From an uncultured Cellvibrio sp. (GTDB taxonomy: Bacteria > Pseudomonadota > Gammaproteobacteria > Pseudomonadales > Cellvibrionaceae): 15,106 bases of DNA. Numbering within the stretch: position 1 is the stretch's first letter; each line of letters starts with the position of its first letter. Location: assembly GCA_937958105.1 (NCBI GenBank), contig CALFXJ010000018.1, forward strand, positions 1-15,106, read 5' to 3'. Below the pieces are notes generated by a model. The model was given only the letters and a program-made list of their open reading frames with translations, was not told the origin of the DNA and did not search any database. Below are positions 1 to 6,725 of the stretch, piece by piece. Made by a program: the position numbers and the translations under genes.

Positions 1-132
1 GCGAATGACTAATTCTTTATTGGCATGAAACTGCCTCTGATATCAGGCTCCGCAGGCTGTTTGCCCCTGACTTCAGGACCAGGGGGGCGCCGGAACCTGG
101 CATAGAACCCATCAAAAGCGGCAAGTTCCCAG

Positions 133-1230
133 CTAATCGAACAGATCCAGCTGAAAGAAGGCCTGATCCTCCCGCAAATCAACGAACCGGACACCCACCC
201 CCAGCAGCCTCACCGCACCGTTGCCCCTCTCAAAAGCCAGCCTGCACAGATCCTGGAACTCGGCCATGCTCAGCTGCTGCCCGGCCCGCTCCACGGTAGT
301 GGTCGAAAAATCGGCAAACTTGATCTTTACAAATATTTTCACCACACGGTAATCGTCCTCCAGGCGTCGCAGACGGCTGGCCAGTGTCTGCAACAGCTCC
401 GGCAACTGGTTAATGCAGTGACTCAGCTCCGGAAGGTCCTGAGGATAGGTGTGTTCAACACTGAGCGACTTGCGCCTTCGACTCGGGATCACCGGGCGCT
501 CATCCCGACCCCGGCTCAGGTCATAAAGACGCTGACCGAACTGGCCGTAGCGCTGGCATAATTCGAACACCGAATACCTTTGTAAGTCACCGCAGGTCTT
601 CACGTCCATCTGTGCCAGTCGGGTCGCCGTAGCCTTACCAACACCATGAATCTTGCGTACAGGGAGCTGCTGTACAAACTGTTCAACCTGGGCAGGTGTA
701 ATGACAAACAGGCCATTTGGCTTCCGCCAGTCACTGGCAACCTTTGCCAGAAATTTATTGGGTGCGACACCAGCGGATACCGTAATCCCCAACTCCTGTT
801 CAACTCGTCTGCGGATCTCCTCGGCAATTCTCGTTGCGCTGCCACTGCAATAGGGGGAATCAGTTACGTCAAGAAATGCTTCATCCAGGGACAAAGGCTC
901 AACCAGATCGGTGTATTCGTAAAAAATATGACGCATACGAAGGGACGCCTCCCGATATGCATCCATCCGGTGCGGCAGGATGATCAAATCAGGACATAGA
1001 CGACGAGCTGTAGCTGAGGGCATTGCAGAATGCACTCCATATCGGCGCGCTTCGTAATTGCATGTCGAGATAACTCCACGTCGATCCGCCCCACCACCAA
1101 CAGCTATCGGCAGATGACGCAGCGATGGATCATCGCGCATCTCTATCGCGGCAAAGAAACAATCGGCATCACAATGAATAATTTTTCGCAACGTAGATGC
1201 CTCAAACAACTGTTCAGTGATGACCGACAT
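133..1230 (-). CDS. dinB: DNA polymerase IV (Y-family translesion polymerase)
   Basis: Error-prone translesion DNA polymerase, 365 aa, acting at stalled forks. The N-terminal motif HCDADCFFAAIE holds the metal ligand D21 and a steric-gate Phe at 26. The second catalytic motif SLDEAFLD places D116/E117 with the same spacing from D21 as D8 to D103/E104 of E. coli Pol IV, so the whole active site is shifted by a 13-residue N-terminal extension. NKFLAKVASDWRKP and a helix-hairpin-helix segment (HGVGKATATRLAQ) follow, then the little-finger region. The protein ends in QLDLF (residues 360-364) plus one Asp, a close match to the beta-clamp binding motif. The start is the ATG at 1230; the upstream GCGGAAT is only a weak ribosome site, and no in-frame ATG lies nearer the conserved RKIIH. 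A LexA box lies 15 bases upstream, so SOS induction is expected. The family call is very secure. Confidence 0.97.
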   Translation of the reverse strand: MSVITEQLFEASTLRKIIHCDADCFFAAIEMRDDPSLRHLPIAVGGGADRRGVISTCNYEARRYGVHSAMPSATARRLCPDLIILPHRMDAYREASLRMRHIFYEYTDLVEPLSLDEAFLDVTDSPYCSGSATRIAEEIRRRVEQELGITVSAGVAPNKFLAKVASDWRKPNGLFVITPAQVEQFVQQLPVRKIHGVGKATATRLAQMDVKTCGDLQRYSVFELCQRYGQFGQRLYDLSRGRDERPVIPSRRRKSLSVEHTYPQDLPELSHCINQLPELLQTLASRLRRLEDDYRVVKIFVKIKFADFSTTTVERAGQQLSMAEFQDLCRLAFERGNGAVRLLGVGVRFVDLREDQAFFQLDLFD

Positions 1231-1243
1231 TATTCCGCAAATG

Positions 1244-1261
1244 CCTGTTTAAATAAACAGG
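1244..1261 (-). promoter_or_regulatory. LexA (SOS) operator upstream of dinB
   Basis: The 18-base perfect palindrome CCTGTTTAAATAAACAGG contains CTGT-N8-ACAG at 1245-1260, with an all-A/T core as in classical gammaproteobacterial LexA boxes. It ends 14 bases before the dinB ATG, so LexA bound there would block the promoter or early transcription. The match and its position are seen directly; LexA control is inferred from the known SOS regulation of dinB. Confidence 0.88.
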
Positions 1262-1950
1262 ATACAGCATGAAGATACCGGTAAAACCAGTCTCAAAGCG
1301 CTGCGGAATAAACAGCAGGCTTCAATCGGCCATCTGTAGTAGAGAGCCGATTCGGCTGTCCAATTGCGCACATCGACCGTGCTCATCCCCTACGGCATCA
1401 GCCCGCTCTGACTGCTTGCGACCTTTGGCCGAGACGGGGTGAGGTAATCGATGCGCTGATCAAACAATTTGACTTGCATAAACAGCCATCACTCAAACTG
1501 ATATTGCTTTGGTCAGATCCATTGACGGTCAGATTCAATAATTAACTTCCCATACCCGATCTGGTAACTCCCTTGCGCTGCTCAACCCGCGCCGACCAAC
1601 CCAACAAACAATTAATCACTGTTCATCATTCACACCAGATGATCCAGTTTCATGTAAAAGATTCTGCTCAGAGAATTTCAAAAATGGGGGAGGAACGGTC
1701 TACTCGATACGTTATTTTTTTACTGTCGATAAAACTTCGTTCGAGATGAAGTAAATTGGAAAGTGCAAATATTTCTTGTGAACAACGCTTAGAGCGGTCC
1801 AATTTTGATAAAAAATAGAAAAAAAACACATTTTTTCCGTCAAAGCTCTTCAAAAAACTTGAATTTTTTCCATAAAGTTTTAACTTATGCGTGTTGGAAG
1901 TTTTAATCCGTTATATACACTCTTTCCGAAAACAATAAAGGAAACACACC
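1262..1950. other. Gene-poor intergenic stretch between dinB and the histone-like gene
   Basis: About 690 bases with no convincing gene. The left half (to about 1650) has ordinary base composition and includes a stop-free plus-strand frame at 1312-1545 (77 codons) without an ATG or ribosome site, which resembles nothing I recognise and could be decayed coding sequence. The right half, from about 1660, is strongly AT-rich with many A and T runs, for example around 1800-1880. That fits an AT-rich upstream region for the strongly translated histone-like gene, possibly bent DNA or a nucleoid-protein binding region. No RNA gene was recognised. Confidence 0.6.
1912..1944 (+). promoter_or_regulatory. 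Possible -10 element and ribosome site of the histone-like gene
   Basis: TATATA at 1912-1917, overlapping TATACA at 1914-1919, sits 32-39 bases before the start codon and could be the -10 element. No good -35 hexamer lies at 16-18 bp, but the region upstream is rich in A/T tracts that could act as UP-like sequence. AAAGGAAA at 1937-1944 is a good ribosome site, 6-10 bases before the ATG at 1951. The ribosome site is the firm part; the promoter is a weak guess. Confidence 0.4.
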
Positions 1951-2799
1951 ATGGCTGCACGTAAATCAAAAGCGGTTGATGCTGTTGCAAATTTAGAACA
2001 GCAACTAGCTCAATTGAAAGCCCAGCTGGCAAAAGCGCGTGTCGCTCAAGCTGCTGATCTCCAGAAACAAGTTGTGGCGTTGAACAAAGACGCCGCCAAA
2101 GCAACCGCTAAGGTAAAAGCTGCTCAAAGCAAAGTGGCTGCAGCAAGCAAGAAGAAAACTCCGGCCGCTGCTAAACAAGTTGCTGCCGCTAAAGCTGAAC
2201 TGGCCGCCGCCAAGAAAGCTGCTGCTGATGCCAAACAAGCCGTTGCGAATGCGAAGAAAGAAGCTGCTGCCGTCAAAGCTGCTAACAAGCTGGCCGCTGC
2301 TCACGACAAGGCTGTTGCCAAAGCTGAGGCCGTAGTAGCCAAGCGCTTGAAAGCCGCTGCCAAGAAAGCCGCCGCCAAGAACAAGTTGGCCGCTAAAAAA
2401 GCAGCTGCTAAAGCCAAGTTAGCTGAGAAGAAAGCTGCCGCCAAAGCCAAACTGGCCGCTAAGAAAGCAGCTGCCAAGGCTAAAGCCGCCGCCAAGAAAG
2501 CTGCCGCCAAGAAGAAGGCAGCAGAGAAGAAAGCCGCAGCTCGCGCTAAAGCAGCCGCCAAAAAAGCCGCCGCTCGCTCAAAAGCCGCTACTAAAAAAGC
2601 ACCGCGCGCAGCCAAGAAAGCTGCTCCTAAAGCCGCTGCTAAGCCAGCCGCTAAAAAGGCTGCAGCCAAAAAAGCACCTGCCAAAAAGGCAGCTAAGAAA
2701 GCTGTAGCCAAGAAGCCTGCCGCCAAGAAAGCCGCTGGTTCAGCTCCAGCAAAGCGTGGCCGCAAGCCTAAGGCAGCCGCTCCCGCTGCGACTGCTTAA
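1951..2799 (+). CDS. Histone H1-like Lys/Ala-rich DNA-binding protein with 11-residue repeats (AlgP-like)
   Basis: 282 aa made almost entirely of Lys and Ala, so very basic and expected to bind DNA. Residues about 10-60 hold a heptad-like segment (NLEQQLAQLKAQLAKARV) that could form a coiled coil. Residues 133-209 are seven tandem 11-residue units of the form xKxAxKKAAA(K/R), with an eighth degenerate unit after them. A Pro-containing KKA/KPAAKK tail follows. The C-terminus carries KRGRKPK (268-274), which resembles an AT-hook. Similar tails occur in Pseudomonas AlgP (AlgR3) and in bacterial H1-like proteins, but the N-terminal part does not look like AlgP, so I give no gene symbol. It follows a good ribosome site (AAGGA at 1938-1942) and an AT-rich upstream region, and ends at a strong terminator. 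A nucleoid-structuring or regulatory role is inferred from composition. It is probably a single-gene transcript. Confidence 0.85.
   Translation: MAARKSKAVDAVANLEQQLAQLKAQLAKARVAQAADLQKQVVALNKDAAKATAKVKAAQSKVAAASKKKTPAAAKQVAAAKAELAAAKKAAADAKQAVANAKKEAAAVKAANKLAAAHDKAVAKAEAVVAKRLKAAAKKAAAKNKLAAKKAAAKAKLAEKKAAAKAKLAAKKAAAKAKAAAKKAAAKKKAAEKKAAARAKAAAKKAAARSKAATKKAPRAAKKAAPKAAAKPAAKKAAAKKAPAKKAAKKAVAKKPAAKKAAGSAPAKRGRKPKAAAPAATA
2347..2610 (+). repeat. 33-bp coding repeat (11-codon Lys/Ala units)
   Basis: Eight consecutive 33-base units starting at 2347, 2380, 2413, 2446, 2479, 2512, 2545 and 2578 encode 11-residue blocks. Lys is at positions 2, 6 and 7, Lys or Arg at position 11, and Ala at nearly all others; the eighth unit is degenerate. 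Codons vary between units (AAA/AAG, GCC/GCT/GCA), so the repeat is kept at protein level rather than as recent identical copies. Eleven residues make close to three alpha-helical turns, which would keep the lysines on a fixed helix face. Confidence 0.8.
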
Positions 2800-2818
2800 C
2801 AGTCCTTCGGGTGTGATC

Positions 2819-2851
2819 AAAAAAAAGGCGCTCTTATGAGCGCCTTTTTTT
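2819..2851. terminator. Bidirectional Rho-independent terminator
   Basis: A perfect 7-bp stem GGCGCTC/GAGCGCC (2827-2833 and 2838-2844) with a TTAT loop is preceded by eight A and followed by seven T. It can therefore stop transcripts on both strands. It lies between the convergent histone-like gene, which ends at 2799, and the PilZ gene, which ends at 2903. Confidence 0.92.
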
Positions 2852-2902
2852 ATCCAGGATTTCCGTCATCTATTCCAGGCTGTCGAAGATGATCAGATAA
2901 AT

Positions 2903-3568
2903 CTAATGCTCATTGACCATTTGGCTGAAAACAAAAGCAGAGAGAAGCAGCCGCATATCCTCATTGTCTTCAATAAACTCTACACCATAGACCGCTGGCA
3001 AATCCTTGTCTGCCTCCTGGGTGCTCCGCTCGAGCCTTGATCGGATTACCGCATCTACGGTCAGCTCCCTCACGATATCTAGCACCGTTACTCTGGCGCT
3101 GATGCGTATTTTGTCACCAATTTCTCCAACTGCTTCCAGCAGTTCCATGCGGGCCCCGGTAATGCTGATGTCAGCAACAGCGCCTTCAACAACCGCCTCA
3201 TTGATCGTGCTGAGGTTAGTTACCTGAACCGGCAGGTCGACATTCACTCTTGTTGCCCCCCGGATTCCCTTGAAAGTTACCTGCTCTGGATAGCTCAAGT
3301 GAAGAATAGGATAAGGCTCCCCTGTCTGAGTCTCCACAGTGCCCGCAAACAGGCCAATACCATTATCGATCATCATGCGTACTACAACTTTCTGGCCGGC
3401 CCTGAAGCGCAATACCTTCCCACCACCACGAGGAACAGAAAGCAGAACACTTCGCCCTGGAACACAGCCGATAAGGCGGCAGGAATAACGGTCAGGTTGG
3501 CCGGTGCTGCTATTAATCTGCAACTGCAGTGGATACCCGTAGGCTAATTTCAAGTCTTCAAATTTCAT
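2903..3568 (-). CDS. YcgR-like PilZ-domain c-di-GMP receptor
   Basis: 221 aa from the preferred ATG at 3568. The N-terminal half (about 1-95) reads like the YcgR-N/PilZN beta-barrel (start MKFEDLKLAYGYPLQLQ). The C-terminal half is a PilZ domain with the complete c-di-GMP signature: RGATR (R103 and R107) and DISITG (D133, S135, G138). The protein should thus bind c-di-GMP and pass the signal to a partner, which in YcgR is the flagellar motor; no motility gene is in the window, so the target is unknown. The frame could begin 11 codons earlier at 3601, but there the AGGGG touches the start codon and the added residues (RGSCCRFISS) do not look like the family. Ribosome sites are weak for both starts. 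It lies downstream of the cyclic-nucleotide-binding gene on the same strand, about 185 bases away, so co-transcription is possible. Confidence 0.88.
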   Translation of the reverse strand: MKFEDLKLAYGYPLQLQINSSTGQPDRYSCRLIGCVPGRSVLLSVPRGGGKVLRFRAGQKVVVRMMIDNGIGLFAGTVETQTGEPYPILHLSYPEQVTFKGIRGATRVNVDLPVQVTNLSTINEAVVEGAVADISITGARMELLEAVGEIGDKIRISARVTVLDIVRELTVDAVIRSRLERSTQEADKDLPAVYGVEFIEDNEDMRLLLSAFVFSQMVNEH

Positions 3569-3631
3569 AGATGATATAAACCTGCAACAGCTGCCGCGCA
3601 TCCCCTATGATGCATACTCTGCGGCATTAAT

Positions 3632-3653
3632 GGGTGACAGTTTACTGTCTCCC
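3632..3653. other. Inverted repeat between the CNB-domain and PilZ genes
   Basis: GGGTGACAG, TTTA loop, CTGTCTCCC forms a 9-bp stem with one T-T mismatch in the gap between the two minus-strand genes. No T run follows on either strand, so it is not a standard terminator. It could be an operator, an mRNA-stability hairpin or a leader structure for the PilZ gene; nothing in the sequence decides between them. Confidence 0.45.
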
Positions 3654-3753
3654 GAAGGCCATGTGTAAACGTCGCTCTATATGGATCATTTAACAACTAT
3701 CGGGAAAATATCTTTAGGGATAGGAGTACTGCTTGGAAGCCTTAGTAACACAC

Positions 3754-4431
3754 TCAACAGGTATGGGGGTCTGTTCCTGACGGAGGATAAGTTGCCGGGG
3801 CTCCGAACTCAGAGTTCCACTCCAGCAACAGCAATGCCAGTGCCTTGGCTTGCTCGTGCAGTGAAACCAGCTCTTCCCGCGTATCTTTCTGACCTGCGTA
3901 CAACCGGACCTGGCGATGGCGATTGGCCAGTGAGTGCTGTAAGTGCTGAGCCCGGTAGACTTCGAGTTTCCAGCGCAGGTTATGCACCATGTTGCGATAG
4001 TAGATCAGCTTGGTTGCCAGGGTAATCGGACGCGTGGAAAAAAGATCATCGAAGATACTGCAGTCCATAGCAAACACCATGGACTGCCGACCACCTTCAT
4101 CCGCAATCACGGTCGCGGTGCGCGGCTGCCCCACCAGTCGAGCAAGATCCCCAAATACCTCACCGGGTGTTACATAATTAACCAGCTCACTCTGTCCCAG
4201 ATCATCAACGTAGACAGCAAGGCGACCTTTCAGCAGAAAGTATAGCCAATCATCTTTGTCACCTCGCTTCAGTACAATTTCTCCGGGGATATAGGAAATA
4301 ATCCGCGAGGACTGAAGCAGCAACTCATACTGCCACGGGTCCTGCTGCTTTACTGCTTTAAAAAATGAGATACCGGATAACAGCTGTTCAAGCGTATCTC
4401 TGGGAAACTTGTGCAGCGGTTTTATTTCCAT
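3754..4431 (-). CDS. Stand-alone cyclic-nucleotide-binding-domain protein (no DNA-binding domain)
   Basis: 225 aa, cytoplasmic, with no signal peptide or membrane segment. Residues about 20-140 form a CRP-type cNMP-binding fold: the beta-roll glycine pattern (YIPGEIVLKRGD, LLKGRLAVY, VTPGEVFGD) and a phosphate-binding cassette FGDLARLVGQPRTATV (93-108). R104 of the cassette, the phosphate-contacting Arg, is present, but the usual Glu (FGE) is Asp95. After about residue 140, instead of a CRP-type helix-turn-helix, there is a helical, possibly coiled segment and a Pro-rich end. It is therefore probably a ligand-sensing or protein-interaction module rather than a transcription factor. Start at ATG 4431 with AGGATAG upstream as a good ribosome site. 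Next on the same strand is the PilZ gene, which suggests a signalling pair. The ligand (cAMP, cGMP or none) cannot be told from the sequence. Confidence 0.85.
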   Translation of the reverse strand: MEIKPLHKFPRDTLEQLLSGISFFKAVKQQDPWQYELLLQSSRIISYIPGEIVLKRGDKDDWLYFLLKGRLAVYVDDLGQSELVNYVTPGEVFGDLARLVGQPRTATVIADEGGRQSMVFAMDCSIFDDLFSTRPITLATKLIYYRNMVHNLRWKLEVYRAQHLQHSLANRHRQVRLYAGQKDTREELVSLHEQAKALALLLLEWNSEFGAPATYPPSGTDPHTC

Positions 4432-4798
4432 GTTCTATCCTGAGCAAACAAAGTTAAAACGCGATAAAAGAATCTCGATAATACAGAGGGTGATACCTGA
4501 AACCCGAATTTGCTACATATTAGTACATTAATCAGCGGGGTGATGAACCAATAGTTAATTATCTGAACCAGTGAACAAGCCGGGAATACCTGTCCGCTGT
4601 TGCACGCTTGCAGTAATGGTAATTTTCTGTAGAGTAGTATTTAACCAGGTTGAACTGACGGCTGAATTTCAATCCGCCTCGCTTTCTGTACTATACTTTT
4701 ATACCTGAATACACTGCGGGAGAGCTTATAAGTGAATGTATGCTTTCCCTCAATTTTCGTCGATTTATTTCATAAAAAATAATCTGAGATGTAACCCT
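4432..4798. promoter_or_regulatory. Divergent intergenic region (CNB-domain gene / TonB-like gene)
   Basis: About 365 gene-free bases between two divergent genes, so it should hold promoters in both directions. On the plus strand TATACT at 4692-4697 is a plausible -10 element for the TonB-like gene, without a clear -35 hexamer. On the minus strand the A/T-rich part just above 4431 would hold the promoter of the CNB-domain gene; I cannot fix its elements. No hidden gene or RNA was recognised. Confidence 0.45.
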
Positions 4799-5998
4799 AT
4801 GCGTATAAAACCAAGAATACCTAACTATTTAGCGGTGCTTTTCGTACTATTTTGCTCGTATGCCAGTGCAGAACCTTTGCTCAACGGTTTAGCGATGCAT
4901 CAGGAGTTGGGTAATGAGCAATTTATTGGTGCACTCTATTCCGAAACCTTGAGTGACGATGCAGATACGCTGATCAACAGCAGATCGGCGATGAGAATGG
5001 AACTCAAAATCGTAAACCCAGCAGGCATGATGATCCGCCGCTTCAGCCGCATGTGGATTGAAGGGATGGCTATCAATAACACTAACAGTGTACTGACAGC
5101 ACAGGCGGATAACATGGTTCAATTCGATGGTTTGTTCAAAGGAAGGCTTGAAGCCAACGATCATGTGGTTTTTGCCCAGAATCCAGGCCAGGGGTTAACC
5201 ATCTCTGTCAACAATGTGCAATTGGGACATATTGCTGATGATCAGTTTTTCCCCATGCTGTTGCGCACCTGGATTGGCCGTGTACCTTTATCCTCCACGT
5301 ATCGCGAAGAACTACTGAAAGTCGGTGCAGTTAATCCCGACCTGCGAAGCCGTTACGAACGTATCCAACCCTCTCCTGCCAGAGTGGCCGCAGTAACCGC
5401 CTGGACCCAGCCAAACGAACCTGAGCCAGCCCCCGCACAGGTCGCGGCAGCCAAAGAAGTCAAAAAAGAAGTTAAAGCAGCACCAGCGCCTGCACCTCAG
5501 CCTGTTACTCCACCGGTAGTGGCGGTAATCGAAGCACCCAAGGTTGAGCTGCCTAAATTGGCCGAGGAAAAACCCAAGCCTGAGCCAGCCAAGCCAGCAG
5601 TGGCAGCAAAGCCGGAGCCCAAAGAGCAGCCCAAACCTGTTGCAGCGCCAGCCAGAGTTGAAGAAGAGGAAGATAATGAGCCTGCGCTCACAGCGCAATC
5701 ACTGTTGGCTCGTCAGTTCTACGTATCGGATCTGTTAAAGAAAATCCGTACCAACGTGAAATATCCGCGCAGAGCACTGGAGCGTGGTCATGAAGGGGGT
5801 ATCCGTATTTCCGTGGCCATCGACCGGAAAGGTAATATTAAGAGCATGACCTGGTTGGAAGAAACTCGCCATGACACCCTTAATAAAGAAGCCTGGGAAG
5901 CGATTCAGCGTTCCGCACCCTTCCCGGCGGTACCGGATGCAATTCCCGGAGCTGGTTTTGAGTTCTCCGCGCCGATTACATTCGCATTACCCAAATAA
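4799..5998 (+). CDS. Exported chalcone-isomerase-like / TonB C-terminal domain fusion protein
   Basis: 399 aa from the ATG at 4799. This start gives a clean signal peptide: RIKPR, then a hydrophobic core, then a cleavage site ASA|EP after residue 24. An in-frame ATG 21 codons upstream (4736) would spoil it. Residues about 26-185 resemble the bacterial chalcone-isomerase-like fold (patterns FIGALYSE, MRMELKI, FSRMWIEG, GQGLTISVNN, LRTWIGRVPLS near its end). A Pro/Ala/Lys/Glu-rich linker spans roughly 190-295. The end is a TonB C-terminal domain with YPRRALERGHEGGIRISV from Y322, AIDRKGNI, and a terminal PITFALPK. Classical TonB has an uncleaved N-terminal anchor that contacts ExbB; here the N-terminus looks cleavable and the Cys before the site (VLFC) is not a lipobox. 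The protein is probably periplasmic or envelope-associated, not a normal energy transducer. No exbBD or receptor gene is nearby. The TonB domain is secure, the chalcone-isomerase-like call moderately so. Confidence 0.82.
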   Translation: MRIKPRIPNYLAVLFVLFCSYASAEPLLNGLAMHQELGNEQFIGALYSETLSDDADTLINSRSAMRMELKIVNPAGMMIRRFSRMWIEGMAINNTNSVLTAQADNMVQFDGLFKGRLEANDHVVFAQNPGQGLTISVNNVQLGHIADDQFFPMLLRTWIGRVPLSSTYREELLKVGAVNPDLRSRYERIQPSPARVAAVTAWTQPNEPEPAPAQVAAAKEVKKEVKAAPAPAPQPVTPPVVAVIEAPKVELPKLAEEKPKPEPAKPAVAAKPEPKEQPKPVAAPARVEEEEDNEPALTAQSLLARQFYVSDLLKKIRTNVKYPRRALERGHEGGIRISVAIDRKGNIKSMTWLEETRHDTLNKEAWEAIQRSAPFPAVPDAIPGAGFEFSAPITFALPK

Positions 5999-6009
5999 CC
6001 TGCACAACC

Positions 6010-6038
6010 AAAAAAAACCACCGAAAGGTGGTTTTTTT
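6010..6038. terminator. Bidirectional Rho-independent terminator
   Basis: Stem CCACC/GGTGG (6018-6022 and 6027-6031) with a GAAA tetraloop, preceded by eight A and followed by seven T. It can end the plus-strand TonB-like transcript and the convergent minus-strand gene that stops at 6044. Confidence 0.9.
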
Positions 6039-6043
6039 ATATC

Positions 6044-6604
6044 TCATGAAAGCTTGTTAAGCCGCTGCTCGATCACCTTCTGAATACCTCGTCGCTCCAG
6101 CTCAGAATGCTCTGTCAGGCGATCCAGATGTAGTGCATGAAGATGTAGGCAGGGCGTTGAAGCATCCAGCTCTCGCAGATCTCCCTTCATCAACACTGGA
6201 AGAAAAGGTTTATTGGGAGGCAGCTGCTGCCTGACAACACGGAGCCCTATCTGCAGGGGTACATTTTTGTAGCGACTCTGACCACCGCGAAACGGGATGG
6301 ACAGGAAGAGAGCGGCTTTCCCTTGGAGAACCCCGGGAACAATATTCAACCCTGTCGCCGTCACCGCCTCTGCGGGAAGACCATTGAAGGTATCGTGAGG
6401 TGCATAGGGATTCGGCAGAATAACCAGCTTACGATCTTCTTCTTTAGGAAAGAAAATATTGTAGTTCGTATAAAGCTGCTCAACAGAACCGGAATAAACA
6501 CATAACCGGTTTTCAAACCCCATAACAAAATCAATGGCTCGCTGGCGCTGATTAAAGGCGTCCAGATCCCAGACGAGGTCTTTATTATCGTTAGCGATAC
6601 TCAC
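6044..6604 (-). CDS. Conserved-looking hypothetical protein, 186 aa
   Basis: I do not recognise the family. The start is a GTG at 6604, supported by AGGGGA about 6 bases upstream; an overlapping ATG at 6606 is out of frame. No signal peptide, membrane helix or known catalytic motif is visible. The N-terminal half has mixed alpha/beta character (AIDFVMGFENRLCVYSGSV, then FFPKEEDRKLVILPNP). A Gly/Pro-containing middle (VPGVLQGKAALFLSIPFRGG) leads to a basic, Leu-rich C-terminus (HLHALHLDRLTEHSELERRG) that looks helical. The frame is long, well spaced from its neighbours and followed by a terminator, which argues that it is a real gene. It is last in a minus-strand run after prfC and the small membrane protein, with a 121-base gap that could hold its own promoter. 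Probably soluble and cytoplasmic; function unknown. Confidence 0.75.
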   Translation of the reverse strand: MSIANDNKDLVWDLDAFNQRQRAIDFVMGFENRLCVYSGSVEQLYTNYNIFFPKEEDRKLVILPNPYAPHDTFNGLPAEAVTATGLNIVPGVLQGKAALFLSIPFRGGQSRYKNVPLQIGLRVVRQQLPPNKPFLPVLMKGDLRELDASTPCLHLHALHLDRLTEHSELERRGIQKVIEQRLNKLS

Positions 6605-6725
6605 ATGCGTCCCCTGTAGACATAATTAAGCGAGGCTAAAACAGCCCCCTTCGCCCGTAATGTGATGCGGCTCCCCGGTCCGCACCGATCAACACACGAA
6701 ACATCTACCTCAAACACATCGCGTA

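Noticed and set aside
9..194. 61-codon minus-strand frame overlapping the dinB end
   Set aside because: It overlaps the secure dinB C-terminus in another frame and has no ribosome site or recognisable similarity. The remaining bases before 133 hold only short inverted repeats such as CTGATATCAG.
1312..1545. 77-codon stop-free plus-strand frame as a gene
   Set aside because: It has no ATG, no ribosome site and no family I recognise; kept only as an observation within the intergenic stretch.
2301..2765. 154-codon minus-strand frame rich in Ala, Phe and Leu
   Set aside because: It is the mirror of the Lys/Ala repeat: AAG/AAA and GCC codons read backwards give Phe/Leu and Ala. It is not a membrane protein.
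3681..4025. 114-codon plus-strand frame antisense to the CNB-domain gene
   Set aside because: It overlaps a secure gene on the other strand and has no domain pattern.
4847..4870. Lipoprotein signal (lipobox) in the TonB-like protein
   Set aside because: The Cys at residue 19 is preceded by Leu-Phe, not Gly/Ala/Ser, and an ASA signal peptidase I site follows it.
5312..5698. 128-codon minus-strand frame rich in Cys, Trp and Arg
   Set aside because: It is antisense to the Pro/Ala/Lys linker of the TonB-like gene; the odd composition comes from that linker.
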